Part shown: positions 13,568 to 27,879 of the stretch, in pieces
Layout of the letters: every line of letters begins with the position of its first letter
Numbering within the stretch: position 1 is the first letter of the stretch
DNA from: Botrytis cinerea B05.10
Lineage: Eukaryota; Ascomycota; Leotiomycetes; Helotiales; Sclerotiniaceae
Assembly (NCBI RefSeq): GCF_000143535.2
Contig: NC_037317.1
Coordinates: forward strand, 1,674,001 to 1,738,000
Length of the DNA stretch: 64,000 nt
Direction of reading: 5' to 3'
Notes under the pieces: model-generated
The model's database searches: none
What the model saw: only the letters and a program-made list of their open reading frames with translations
Told to the model about the DNA's origin: nothing
Program-made: the position numbers and the translations under genes

Positions 13568-15169
13568 TTACCTTATATTCAATATATTAATTGCAATTTC
13601 ACTATTTCCTTTTGTATAGAATAATGTATCGATCTTATTAAACAAATATTCGTTTTTGTAATTAGAGGTATTCTTTTTATTTGGAAAACTATTTTTATTA
13701 TTATTCTTTTTCGAAACTCAAGTATTCTCTTAATTAATATCATATTAAATAATATTAAATTCTATTTCATTATACATATTCAAATAATGAATATATTTTA
13801 TTCTATAATCTATCAAATCTTATTTTCATTTATTATTGAAAATGGATAGATTCGATATCAATAAATCCTTAAAACGAAAATTAAATATTTAGAGATTTTA
13901 TTTCTTTAATATTGTATAATTTATATTGAAATTCCTTTATTTCTTTTTAAAATATAGAATTGATTTAATAAATAATATAAATAAAAATATTGTTTTAATT
14001 TATTTTAAAAAATAATAATTTCAATTTCCTTTTAATAATTTTGAATAAATTGAAAATAAAAAGAAATTTGTAAATTATAAATGTATAATATATTAAAATA
14101 AAAAGTAATTGAATACAAAATCGAATACAATTAGTTTTATCTTTTATATATTTAAATTTTAAATATATTTTCAAACCCTTTTTATTTAATCAATATTATA
14201 TATAGCTTTATATAAATAATATATTAATGATTTGATATTTATATAACAATATATTTGATTTCTTATAATACACTTTCTATATTTATTAAAACACTATACA
14301 AATCTTTAATATTAAAATTCATTGATTCCTTAAATATATTAGAACTGAAAATAACAAAACAATTAATAAATTTACTAACCTCAATATCTACAAATCTATT
14401 TAGAATATTAAATTTGCTTTAAAATTTATTATTAATAAGATTGATATTATAATCAAAAAACTAAACTCCTATATAAAAAAATATTAATAACTCAAATAAT
14501 AACCTACTTTATTGGATATATATAATAAATAAAATCTTATTTATATAATAAAGCTTTTTTTAAAATTAGATTTATTAAGAAAGATATTATATCACATTTT
14601 TATTATATATTCAAAATATAAAGATTTTATATAATATTACAAATAGTTTATATATTAAAATACCAATTTGAAATTCTTTTATAATTATTAAAAAATCTTT
14701 AAATATTTAATATTTTATTACAAATCGCTTATTCAATTTAAAAAATAATCTAAATAATTATTTTTACTTTTATCAATTATAATAATAGAAAACTTTAATT
14801 ATTTTTTGTTTTTTATATTCTAATTATTAATTTTGATTAAATTTCTTGAAATTATTTGATTCTATTTTAATATTTGTTCTTATTAAAAGTTTCTTTTTCT
14901 TCTTTTCTTTATTAAAAGAATTTTATTATTTTTATATTATATTAAAATAGTAATTAAGAATATGATTAAAATCCTTTTTCGAAATCTTTTGAATATTATT
15001 AATTCTATTTCAAGTAATAGAAAAGAAGTTATTCAATTAGATTTTATAACTTTTATATATATGATTTACTATCTATAATAATATTTTAAATTTATAGCTT
15101 AATATATTGCTATACCCTTTAAGAGATTCCTAGGGTCGGTTTTATATCGGCTTATTGAATATTAGTAAA

Positions 15170-15500
15170 TACTATTATTATTACTATTATATCGAATAGG
15201 CCATATCATTGAATGAATAATTTTCATCTTAATTAACACATTCAAATACAAATTATTCAATCATTATTGGATCAATTGATTAAAACTATTCAGAATCTAA
15301 TAATCTAGAATCTATTATATTATTTCCATACATTTTTGTATTATAATTTATCTTTTTGTATTTATTATAATATCAGTTAGAAAATATCTTTTTATAGAAT
15401 TTCTTTCTTAATATTTATTGTATTGAATTTGAATATTGATTTCTTATTAAAATAATGTATCAAAAATCTTTTAATCAATAAATGTTTTTTTTTAATATAA
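15170..15500 (+). repeat. dispersed AT-rich repeat family, copy
   Basis: Aligns by eye with 27880-28180 in the same orientation and with the reverse complement of 30430-30710. Shared blocks include AATCAATTGATTAAAA and TGTATTATAATTTATC. Similarity continues downstream: about 15600-15990 resembles 28600-28960, with shared runs such as AAGTTTGATTGATAATAAG. The original unit was therefore at least 800 bp long. No coding capacity remains. Confidence 0.6.
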
Positions 15501-15626
15501 TATCAGTTAGAAAATATCTCTTTATAGAATTTCTTTCTTAATATTTATTGTATTGAATTTGAATATTGATTTCTTATTAAAATAATGTATCAAAAATCTT
15601 TTAATCAATAAATGTTTTTTTTAATA
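15367..15626 (+). repeat. 130-bp tandem direct duplication
   Basis: Two adjacent units, 15367-15496 and 15497-15626, are identical apart from one T/C difference near the start and one base in a poly-T run. This is strikingly better preserved than any other repeat in the AT-rich block. It therefore looks like a recent slippage or unequal-exchange event within an old repeat copy. Confidence 0.9.
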
Positions 15627-16486
15627 TAATGAAGTTTTCATATATATCGATATTTATTTAATATTTCATTTCCAACGTTATTATTTAAAATATAATATCC
15701 TTTGTATTCAAGAATATGTTTTTATCAATTAATCTTTATATTTTTAGTTAGAATTAATATAGTTTCATGTATAAATATTCAAAAGTTTGATTGATAATAA
15801 GTTATTTGAGGTTTTATTGAAGTTAATTGAAAAAGAACCTTACTTAGGTTATAAGAGATTTGAAAGATTCATTGATTTAAATTGAAAGAGAAGGAAATAG
15901 ATATGCGAATTTAAATATTTGATTTCGAAAATATCATTTTAGAATTAAATGGGATTGAATTGATTTTTCAAAATTTTGATTTAATACCTAGGTATTTTAG
16001 AAGGTAATTGATTTATAACTTTCATATCTATTTAATACTAATATTTAATACTTACTCTTTCCTCAATTCTTAATACATTTATCAAAATATTTCAATTATT
16101 TTAAATCTTTTCAATTGTTTGTTTATTTATTAAATATAAATTGAACAATCAATTCTACAAGAAGATTTGTTTCGATATATTAAATAAAGAAATAAATTTA
16201 TTTTTGAAGTATTATAAATAAGAAGATGGTTTTATTTTTTATATTTCTATATATTATCGCTATAATCCATTCTTGATTATTTGATTATATTGATTTATTT
16301 CTATTTAATTTCTTAATTTTAATAATAATTATTACTATATCTATGATCCTTATTATAAAACCTATTTCATTAAAATTATAGAAATCTCTATTCAAAATTT
16401 CATATTTCATTTATATATTCACAATCAATCAAAACTACTCTTTAATAAACTAAGGATTTTCATAAAAAAGTTTTTGAAAATTATAA

Positions 16487-16995
16487 ATAAGAGTTGTGGC
16501 TATAGCTTGTAGCATCCTTAGCGAAAATACACCAAAAGCTATCATTTATATAACTTTTCAATCTTTTGAAAATTTGATATAATATAAAGTAGTTTTTATA
16601 TTTTCTATTAAAAACTATTAAACATCAATAAAGTTGCTTGAAAAAAATGAAATATTCTTTAAGTTTCTTTCAAACTAAATATAAGATTTTGAAATTAAAG
16701 ATTTTACATTTTTTAGAAAATTAATATTTTTGTATAATAAAAGTATTATATGTTAGGATTTTCTGAAAATTTCAGTTTCAAGGTTTTGTATTTCAATTAC
16801 AAAAATTATAAAAAAAGAATTATTTTTTGAATTATTACTTAGCGAATTGCATTATATCAAAGTTTAAGTTTCATAATATAGGTAATATTTTGAAAAATTA
16901 TCGAATATTTAATTTTATATAATAAAATATTATCTTTGTAGGGATTTTATTACAAATTAATAAAGGGTGCTTCAAGCTATAGCTATAACTCTTAT
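16487..16995. mobile_element. MITE-like element with about 33-bp terminal inverted repeats
   Basis: The left end reads ATAAGAGTTGTGGCTATAGC continuing TTGTAGCATCCTT. The right end on the minus strand reads ATAAGAGTTATAGCTATAGC continuing TTGAAGCACCCTT. The roughly 440 bases inside are AT-rich and non-coding. A truncated relative is at 696-955. It lies inside a stretch that also carries the dispersed 15170-type repeat, so insertions here are nested. Confidence 0.75.
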
Positions 16996-17399
16996 AATCA
17001 AAATATATTTTTAATTCAATTCAATACTTCACAAATCAGTATATTTAAAACTTTCTAATATATTTCGCATTTTCAATTCGAAAATCTAATTCATTATATC
17101 TTCTACATTTTCAAATTTAAATAGAAAACCTCTCAAATCCGTATCAAAAATATATTAGAAAACTACTTTCTTTTCCAATTCTCTAATCTTATAAAAATTC
17201 ACTTGAATCTCTATATACAGAATTAAATTATCCATTTTATGATTAATGATTATACAAAATATGTTATATAATCAAGCAATTTATTAAATACTTAATTTTT
17301 TATATTTTTGAAAAACTTCGATAACTGAAAATAAGTATATTTTTTAATTTGTAAATTCCATAATAAATAATTAATAAAACACATATCGAATATGAAGAA

Positions 17400-17455
17400 T
17401 ATAAATTGAAATGAAGATGGCCCACTCGGTGATATGGCCTACTCAGTGCTAAACT
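17400..17455 (-). repeat. single end of the 24039-type inverted-repeat element
   Basis: The stretch GGCCCACTCGGTGATATGGCC followed by TACTCAGTGCTAAACTA matches the right terminal repeat of the elements at 24039-24444 and 28164-28594. A degraded opposite end (GAATAGGCCATATCATTGAA) is at about 15190-15215. The two might bound an old 2.3-kb element interrupted by later insertions. Confidence 0.5.
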
Positions 17456-20400
17456 AAATTATTGTTTTAATGATGTGAAAACTTCAAGATTGAGAAACAT
17501 TTATTCAAAAATTAATTGAAAATGAATGTATTAAATTCCTTCATTTTTATTTTAATGGAAAAAGACTTTGAAATCAAAAAATTTCAAAAGTTGCAAAATT
17601 CGCTCAATTTTGATATAGAAATTGATTTAAAAAAAATTATTTTATTTCAATTCTATATTTACCTAGGTAATATTAATTAGGGAATACAAAATTATAAGAT
17701 TATCTTATAACTAAATTTGATTGATTCTAATATACAAATATAAAATTTATTGAAAAATATTTAATATAAAGAGATTGATATTGGATTAAAGTTAAAGTAT
17801 TGATTTCTTTATTTCATAATATAACTGGTGATAATTCAGTTCAAAATTTTATGAATATTATAAACACTTTCTCATTATATAGTATAATCTATTATTTATA
17901 AGAATATCAAGTTTTGAAAGGAATATATTGAAATAATAATTTATAGTAATTTATGAAAGTTATTGAGTTTGTTCGAAGAATCAATTTCCCATGAATTTTA
18001 TTGAGCTTATTGTATAGATATCTTTAAAATTTTGTTATCAAAAAGCTTTTGAATTTTTTATTTTGATTGTGATTTAACATGTTTCAAAATTTTGAGAATT
18101 AATATGTTTTTCAATAATGTTTGTATCAAATATTATTAGAAAAATATGAAATATGTTTAGAATGCTTATTGTTTTATTATATATAAATATCGAAAAATGA
18201 AATTTGACATTTATTAGTAAAGTATAATTAATTTTGCAGTCAATGAAGTTTATCAATTCATTTAGTATTGATTTAAAAACGATTTGTAATTTAATCATAA
18301 TTATATGAATCTAATATTTAAGAAATACTTTAAAAAAGGAAAAAGAAATTCATGTTTTCTTCGATAGAATTTCAAGTTTTTTCAATCTAAAATTAATTTT
18401 ATTCTCTTTACAATAATCTGAAAAAAAATAAAAAAATAAAACATAGAATTTTTGAATCAAAAATAATAATGCTAAAATAAATATTGTATAAAAACAGTGA
18501 TTATGTTTATAAAAGGATATCTAATATATAATCTTTTTTAGTTATAAATCCTTTCTATTTCTTTTAAAAAGAATAATTTCTATTTATAGTTTTAATTCAA
18601 TATTTCTTAATACCTACGTTTTATTACTATTCAATTTTATTTTGTTTTCCTATATACTCCTTTAGATATATATAAACAAATAATTATATATGTTAAAACT
18701 ATTTTATTCTTTTAATTATGATATTCAATATAATAGTAGTTATAGATTATAATACTTTAATAAAGAACTTTCGAAAAGTTTAATGTAATTATTTTCATAA
18801 ATATATATTTTTAATTTTCAGTTTAGTATTGTCAATGGTAATAAAATTAATTTTCATTTTTAATTAAATATTTAATGATCTATTTTTATGATACTAAAAA
18901 TAAATACCTGGGTATATATTATAAAGTTATCAGTTATGTAATGAAAACTATATATTTAGGTACTTAGTAATAATATTGAAATTTGATTGAAAATTGTAAA
19001 TAATAAAAACAAATCTCTTTTAGTGTTAAAAAAATATAAAAATTGGAACTTTTTTATATTCTAATCTGTAATTAAAATGCTATTAGCTTTTTAAAACTTG
19101 AATCAGAAATTTCAACTGAAAAAAAATGACCTAAACTAATAAATACTAGACCCTGAGTAGCATTTATAACAAATGAGATATTTACTAATAAATATTATAA
19201 TAATATATAAGATATTTAGCAACAAATATTATAAATATATACTTATTTAAAGAAACCCAGCTCTATATCTAATATGTAAATATTATGAAATTCAAAAGAA
19301 TATATAGAACAAATAAATATAATATTTAATTATATAAGAATGCAATTATCAAATATGTATAGTGTTTAGTAAGAATGATATAATATCTAAATAATAATAA
19401 AGTAAGATTTTCAATTTCTTTGTGATTATTATACGATTTGAAGAATTGTAATTTTAAAGAAAATAACTGGGTATTATTTTATTTTAGATTGATGTGTTAT
19501 CGTATTAATGATAGTCTTATTTTAGATAAAAAAATTTTTTGGTAAAGTAATACTATTGTATCAAATTTATTTTTTGTTAAGAGTAGGAATATAATTAAAA
19601 TCGATAAGTTTTGATGATATAGATAATTATTGTGATATTCAAAAAGAAACAGTTTTAATAAAAAAAATCTTGATATTTTGTGGATATTGATGATCGGAAT
19701 ATGAAAAATCGAAAATTATATATTTAATTCATTAAAAAAAATAAAAGAATAACGATAATCAAAAAGGCAAAATAAATATTTTTGTAATAAATATATATAA
19801 TGTTATTTAGTTAGTCTATTTATTAAATTTGATAACAATACTGTTAGTTTTGTTACAAAATCGAAGTTTAAGATTCTTATTCTAAATATATATATATTCA
19901 TTCATATTGATATTGAAATATTTATACATTGTATTATTTATGAAATAAAAAGATTTACAAAGTCAATACAGGATAGAGAAAAAAATAGTACTATCTGACT
20001 AAATAATAATATAGATTTGATATACAATTTACTCATTTAAATATGATAATATTGAATCTATTAAAGTAAAAGTTGCTACCTGTTTTTATATATAATCACC
20101 TATTAATCATGAATATCAAATAACAAAACCAAAATTTATATGTATAATTATTATTACATTATTGAATAGAATATAATCTTTCAAAACATTCATATCACAA
20201 AAAGAATCTTAAAATTTGATGAATATCGTACATAAGTAATTAAATTTATAGATTTAAGTAAAGATAAATTACATTTTCTAGATTTTTAGATTGAAATGTT
20301 AGATTTAGAAAAGATTATTCATTATATACTATATACTTATTTAATTGAATTAAAGAACAATGTTTTTCAAATAACATATTAATTTACATTTGATATAAGA

Positions 20401-22347
20401 CAGTTTTTCAATAACAACTATAGATGTATCTAATATGGTTTATCAATGTACAAGCCTAAAGAAATTAACAGTAAAATCATTTATATAAATATTGTCCTAG
20501 AGAGGATTAAATATATAATCTTTTAATTAACGTATTGTTTTTTCAATACTTTAATATTACTTCATTTTAAATAACATTGATACTTTGATAACCCTGAAAC
20601 TATAATTATTGTACTACATGTATAACAAGATCATAGATCTTTTAAGAGATTTTTAAAGAGACTTAAGTTCTGAGTGCTTAAATAGAAACCAAAATGATTA
20701 AATGTATTGTTTCCTTTTCCTTTACAATCTATTTTTTTAAATTTGATTCCCCCCTTTTTTAACCTACATTCATTTAAAACTCTTTATCTTCATAGTGGGT
20801 ATTATCAATAACAGATTATTCAATATTCATGGACTACATGTTCTTAGATAATCATATTGAATGTCCTTTTTACATAGAATATACTTTGTTAATATAAGAT
20901 CCCCCTATAAGCGTTACATTATTGAATTAAAACTAATTGAAGCAATTATGGTGCAACTTCCTGATAATTACAATATAATATCTGAATTGTTTATAAAGCT
21001 GTTTAATTATTAGATCTTAAAAGGGATTATTTAAAATAATAGTATTCCTTATACAATTATGAGATGCAGTTCCCATGTACCTAGGTAGTGCGTATATAAC
21101 ACTAATGACTATTATAATAAAAATTGTAATAAACTTTGATTTTAGTAAAGACGATTGAACTGCTTTATAATACAACAGCAAATATAAATCTATTGATGAA
21201 ACGTACATTATAATTAATGATACCTAGGTGGTTATAATGAAAGTTCATTTTATTCATAAGGCAGTCAGAATAATATACCTAGGTACCTCCGTATTAGAAG
21301 AAGTAGGTGTGTTATAGATAACATCATTTGAATTATACCTAAGAATCCTATGATCTTAATAGATGATTGAAGAACTGTATTACAGAACTGCTTTAAAAAT
21401 CAAAAGGAAACAGAAAAATAGAATAAGAGTTTCTATAACAGTCGCAAACCATCATGAGATAAATTACAAATTTATACTATCAGAACAACTTAAATAGATC
21501 AAACTCCCAGAATCGCTTATTATTGTGTTATTCATATAGAATCAAATTGCTTGTACCTGTTAAAATAGATAGCTTTGATATTCATAGTTTTGAAGGTTAA
21601 TACCACCTTTGATATTCCTGTTTGAGACTAAAGCTAGAGGCAAGCGAATAATATAGATCTATATCAACATTCTAAAACCTTATGAAACTTATTCAATTTG
21701 AATGAATGTATAAATAATCTCATGAAAAATTTGAAACCTCTTAAAAACTTCAAAAACTGAATTTGAATAAAAAACAATATTCAAAATATTTTCAATTATT
21801 AGAATTCTTAAAACCACATAATATAAATAAAATATAAACTGTGAAAAAGAAATTAAGAATAATCATAGAAAGAATTAATAAATCTACTATTATTTTAGTC
21901 ATAAAATGTTTAGAGAAATCCAAAAAAAAAAACATCATTAATGAATAATATAGTCTCAGTTACCATATAATGTTTTTCTTTTGAATAATAAAGCAACGAA
22001 ATTAATTCCTGAGAACAGAGAAATCTGGAATTTCCTTTATTTTTACTATATTATGTATTCATGATCAATAATAAAAGTTACTAATAATATTCAAAATATT
22101 TGACATTTCAGAGAATTTCGAAAGACTGTGCTTACACGACGATCTATAGTCTACTAAATCAATAACCATTTTACTGTCTTAACTGAATAACGGAATATTT
22201 ATAATAGTCTCTGATCTCAAGTTAATGTTAATTATAAAAAAAATGCTCAAAATAATGAAATCTATTTATTATGTTGAAAGTCACAATCTGAAATAGTATT
22301 TTTAATAGAATAAATCATACTTTAAAATGAACTATTATCAGAATGGT

Positions 22348-22374
22348 TATATATATATATATATATATATATAT
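22348..22374. repeat. (TA)n microsatellite
   Basis: About 13 uninterrupted TA dinucleotides. Simple sequence with no associated feature. Confidence 0.95.
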
Positions 22375-24038
22375 GGATTTAATCAAAAAGAGGAAGACGT
22401 GTTTCCAAGTTACCTATCTGTTATTACATTTATATTGTATTGCTTTTTATTATTGAAAATTTTTCTTTTCAAACAATTCAAAAATTAAATCTTCAATTAT
22501 AGTAGATTCTGGTGTCTTTTTAAAAGATCAGATCAATTTTTAATATAATATCGATGTGATATTCGAAACTAATCATTATTTTCTTAGAAAAAAACATCAA
22601 AAACTAATTCAGTTTCACAATGTAATTATTCTGGTCCTAAGTTCTCACTTAAAACCTAGATTTTATTCTAAAATATTCTGATTTTTTTAGAGTGTTCCAA
22701 TTGTGCTCTACTCATGAAATCTTAACAATAAAACTTCTTACATAAATTTTCTATTCTTCAAAAATTGGACTTTATTTTTGATGTTCAAATCATTTATTTT
22801 CAAAAATCCGATATCCTTGAAGGATCATAAAAGTTAGATTAAAATTATCATAAATTAGTCTCATATAACTAAAAGTCTAAAGTATTAGTTTTGTGTTATT
22901 GAAATTGATGTATTTTCACTTTAATAGGTCTCGTTTAGATTTTAGGTTCAATAAAACAAACTCTGTTATGAATCTCAGTTTTTAATTGGATATGTTTTTT
23001 CAATTTAAATGTCAATTCTTTCATTGTAATCACTATATCTATTTAGAATGAAAAGCAATAAATCTCTCTTTTTCAGTGTAGATTATTAAATCACATAATG
23101 ATTATTTGAAGTGTTTTACCTAGGTAAGCAAACCCGGAGTTACAATCTTACGATTACAATTTGAAATTCATGATATAGATTTTAAATTACAAAATTCGAC
23201 ATTCCCAATTTAAGGTTGCAAATTCTCATGATTGTAAAATCTCACTAGTATTAAAGTAAATTTAAATCAATCTTAATAATATCAACATAAACAAATATAT
23301 TTCTAATAACATAAGAACACTTCGCTGTTCCGATAATAATTAACTCAAACCCATTTGATCTTTGATATTCCGAAATTTCTATCATACTGGTAAAAAGATG
23401 TATTCTAAAAAGTATGAAGAACAATTACAGAAAGCATTATCAATTTTGTTATTATTTTTTATTATGATGAATTTCGTGAGAACTGAAATAGATATTTATT
23501 ATACATTTCAAAGTCTTATTTGATTCTCTCAGGATGTTTTATATAGATTTTTTTTGATTTCAAAAATCGTTAGCAATTGTCTTAATTAATTTTATTAGTA
23601 CTGTACTTTTTTTAAAAAAAAATGAATTATTTTTTTGAACCTTATGATATTCGTATTTAATCTTCCATTTTTGTGATATTGATTCTCGATTCACATCTAC
23701 GCTAAAACAATATTTTAAAATCCTTCCACAGGATCTTTAAAAGTTTTCTTTATGTTTATCTTTTATCTAGTTAGCTTATTATTCTCTAGTATAGATTATT
23801 GATCTATTCTACTGCTCCGCCTTGTCTCCGTTATTATTACAATTACTTGCCTCTTTAGTTTTCGCCTTTCCCCTGATTTAAGTATGTATAATAAATTTCG
23901 TTTGCATATTAGTTGTTGAGGAAAACAAAGTTTTAGTTCATCAATTTCTAAATATCTTTTTTTTTGAAATCATTTGGACTTGTAGACCCATAATTCTTTC
24001 GTCTGAATGATTAGTATCATTAACGTGTATGTATAACT

Positions 24039-24444
24039 TAGTTTATCATCGAGTGGACCATATCATCGAGTGGACCATATCATCGAGCGGACCATTCTAA
24101 AAATATTCAAAATACATATGTGTGTGACTGTGTACTCTCTTTGTTTATCAATATAATTTAGTTTTTTCAAAAAATTGTAATAATTGTTTATAATAATAAT
24201 ACGAATTTCTAATTATATATTAAAATAATCTTTTTGTAATTAAAATCGTAATAATTCTCATTTTTCATTTAATAAAATAAAAACATCTATACAAAAAGTT
24301 AAATTCTCATTATTATCTTATATCAATTTATTTTTAAAAAACAATGATTAGTTAGGTATTAAAATGTAAATATTAAAAAAAGATTAATTTTCATGCATTT
24401 TGAAGTGGGTGATTCGATGATATGGTCCATTCGATGATAAACTA
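24039..24444. mobile_element. MITE-like element, family 1 copy A (406 bp)
   Basis: The ends are perfect 14-bp inverted repeats: TAGTTTATCATCGA at 24039 and its complement at 24431-24444. Just inside the left end the unit ATCGAGTGGACCAT repeats two to three times, and matching inverted units (GATGATATGGTCCATTCG) lie inside the right end. The interior is AT-rich and non-coding. The TA at each end fits the TA target duplication of Tc1/mariner-type elements, though it may be part of the repeat itself. A second copy is at 28164-28594. Confidence 0.8.
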
Positions 24445-24755
24445 CATTACCTATTCTATCCTATATTATTATATTATGTTGAATACTACTACCCTTCTTC
24501 TTCACAATTGTAGCTCTTAATGTCTTTTCAGATATATCTGAATCAATTCTTTTAGTATTATACCTAAGTAAGGTTCATCTTCAAAATGATTACAAATATA
24601 TAAAATGCTCTTGATTCCCTCAATTTAATAGGTACACTTTTATTTACTTTGTTGATTTTTTAACGCTGTGTATTAGATAAAAAATGTTTTAAAAACCTTT
24701 CCCTTTTAACTACCTAAGTTGAAGTAAGTTCATCCTACCTAGCATTAGTACATTA

Positions 24756-24885
24756 CTTATGACTAATCAGAAGGACTTTTATAAATATTTGAACTATCAG
24801 AATCATGTTCTATACCAATATATATTATCATATGAAACATACATAGATTATAGGTTATCTACGTTCACTTCTTGGATCCATAATA
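24756..24885 (+). repeat. degenerate 125-bp module of the composite repeat family
   Basis: The series ATTACTTATGACTAATCAGA, GGACTTTTATAAAT and a later block related to CTACGTTCACTTCTTGGATC follows the same order as the modules at 7676, 8240, 30065 and 30295. It is more diverged than those copies and stands alone. Confidence 0.4.
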
Positions 24886-27879
24886 AAAATAATTATAAAC
24901 ATAAACATATAATCTATAGAATCTGAAAATGCAAAGAAGGTGCATGTCAAAATAGACCCTTAAGTATAAAGATTTATGTTGAAGTAATTTTTAGAGATGA
25001 CATTTCCTGTAGAAACAGTTCTGTTATCAATAAAAATCTTGCATATCATAATATTTTATATGTGATATAATCATCAAAACGATATTATACATGAAATGAA
25101 AAATTTGTGTAAAATAATATTAAATTATATAAAACATAAAAACATCTAGGGAAGATAAATTGAGTCATGATTAATGACAGTCAAGTTTCAAATTAAATTA
25201 TTTTGAATAAGTACATGTAATATTCCAGTAATAATCAAATATGAAGAATTCCAAGTTTACTTTAAAGAGATATTTAACAATTTTAAACAATTTTCTTTTT
25301 AAAATTGAATTATACCAAGAGTTTTATAATAATCGTGATATATTTATTCTTCGAGAATGAAATATAATGGTGTCAATATTCTTGATATTTTATTTAAAAT
25401 ATTCTGTAATATAATTTAGAATTTCAAAATCTATCAGATAGACCTTTTTCTATCATTTACATTATTCGTATTCAAAAATTAATTCTTGTATATAAATTCT
25501 TTTTCGAAAAGAATGTCATCGTAACATTTAAATTAAATTTTGTACTTATTCTTTATATTATGAAAGATCTTCTTCTTGAAAAAGTTAGACTTTGTAATAC
25601 AACAAGATTTCTTGGGTTAAAAAACTATTACAATTCTAATAATTTATATTATTTAGTATATCTATTTTTCAAAGAGCGTACAAAGTTTTCATAACTATTG
25701 TATGTATTTGAAACATTTTATGATAACTCTCCAAAAGAATAATTATTTAGAAGAATAGTTTACCTAGGTACTAGGATTACATTTGAATTTTTATTCAATC
25801 AAAAAATCTATTTAAATGTAATCAATAATTCTTTATTGGCAACAAATACTATGCTAAATTGATACTAAGCTCCATACTATCTACCATATAAATATAACAT
25901 CATGTTATTATGTAGTTTGATTAAACATGCAATTTTTTAACAATTAATGAAATTAAAAAACAGAACTTTAGTGTTTCAGAATGATATTACAAGACAATAA
26001 TAAATTTCAAATATGGATTTCATATCCTAATCTATAAATTTCATAGATTAGAATACTGAAAAAGGTAAAATTGTTAATCTTGAATAAAAACTTTGAACAT
26101 TCTTGTTAGTAAAACTATCATTTCCTTTAGAAACATTTCGAAAGCAATGGTAATTTTACCGACTCATCAACCAGAGATATATAATTTAATGTAGGCATCA
26201 TAAATCTAAATCTACGTAGGTACTCATCTTTTGATATGAAAATTATTGAAAATTATTTCCCAATTGTATACCTTCTATAATTGTATATTAACGTTATATT
26301 AGTTCTTTAAGATTTACATAGTTAGATCAAACCTTCTTGAATAGATATTTTATATTAAAATTTGTTAATCTTTTGAGTGTAATAAAACTGCAAAAAAGAA
26401 ATTGAACTATAACAAAGAAGTCTTTTTGACCCTTTATGATTAAATATAATAATAGGATTAACAAAAATTTTGGGGAGTTTTCCGCACGTATATTTATATT
26501 TAAAAACTTTCACAGTTGCTTTTTTTGTTGAATATTCTGAAAACCTTTTTATTTTAATTCGAGTTTTAAATTATTAGGGGAATTCAACAATCTTCAAGAG
26601 AAAAATCTATGTTTTTATTTCAATATAAGAAAATGAAGAATTTTGTGGAATTTTTAGCTTGAATACAAATTTATACTTTCTATTACTTCTAAGCTTTAAT
26701 TTCAAACAATAAAATCAAACATATCATTCAGTTTAAACAAAAATTCTAAATTCAAGTTTAAATTTACATATGTTTGTCTCTTTGAATTTGAATTCTAGTT
26801 CAATCAGAGAAAACTTAAATCATTTAAGTCTTACTTTACACATCCGAAGATATTCAAATCCTTGAATTTAATTTGAATATCATTATTCAACCTAAGATCT
26901 TTAATTTTATTTAAATGTATTTCTAATTTAACTTGAAAGATTTTTGAAAGATTATGAAAACAATAAATAGAAAATTATTGACCATAAAACTATAAAAGTA
27001 ACATTTAAAAGTCCCTTGATATGTTAATAAATTAAACTCTCTTTGACAATTAGCTCATAAACTATGTATAGTAAATATATTAATCTTTTTATTCATCTAA
27101 CTTCAATTATTTAATATTTGAATTTGTGACATGTTTGTATCTTTTTGACCGATCAAATTTCAGTTATGAAAGGTTCTTTGAATTATTTTATTAATGATTT
27201 ATAGACTTCTAATTCTGTAAATCTATTCGAAATATTAAATCTCTCTTAAAACTGATCATCCATCAGACAAATACCTCTTTTAGAAAATATCATTTTATGT
27301 CAATAATAAGTTTAATTATAAACATAATAGATCTGTTATCTTAAAAGTATATTTGCATAAAAGTACGTTGCATTCTATTTTATTTTTTATATTCAAAATA
27401 AAGAGATTCTAAGTATTATATTACAGATTCAAAATGATCTTATATAGAGAATTAAGAAAAGAGATATTGAAGACAGTGATATAGATTAAATAGATTAAAT
27501 TAATACATAGAATAACCATAATCGATTTATTGAATTTGAATTTTACAACTAAAAATACAATTATTTGTTTGTATCTTGAACTATTGATTTTATGTATCTG
27601 ACTACAACAATCAGTTTGAAAATAGATTTCTATAACTTTTATTATTTATGTTCAAATGAAAGTCTTTTTGATATCGTTTTTTGCTTTCCAATTAATAGAT
27701 CAAAAGCTTTATTATATTCTTATTTTTTGATGTTTGTAAGAATAAAAAATATATCACTTTGATAATTGTAATAAACCACTTTTGATATATTCTAAAACAT
27801 TTCCTGAGTTTTATAACATTTAGATTTTATAGTATCTAGGTATTTAGAAATTTCAGTTTGTGGTTATAATATTCAATAA

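Noticed and set aside
24039..24095. Three ATCGAGTGGACCAT repeats as a CRISPR-like array
   Set aside because: Units are directly tandem without spacers and form part of an inverted-repeat element in a eukaryotic genome.
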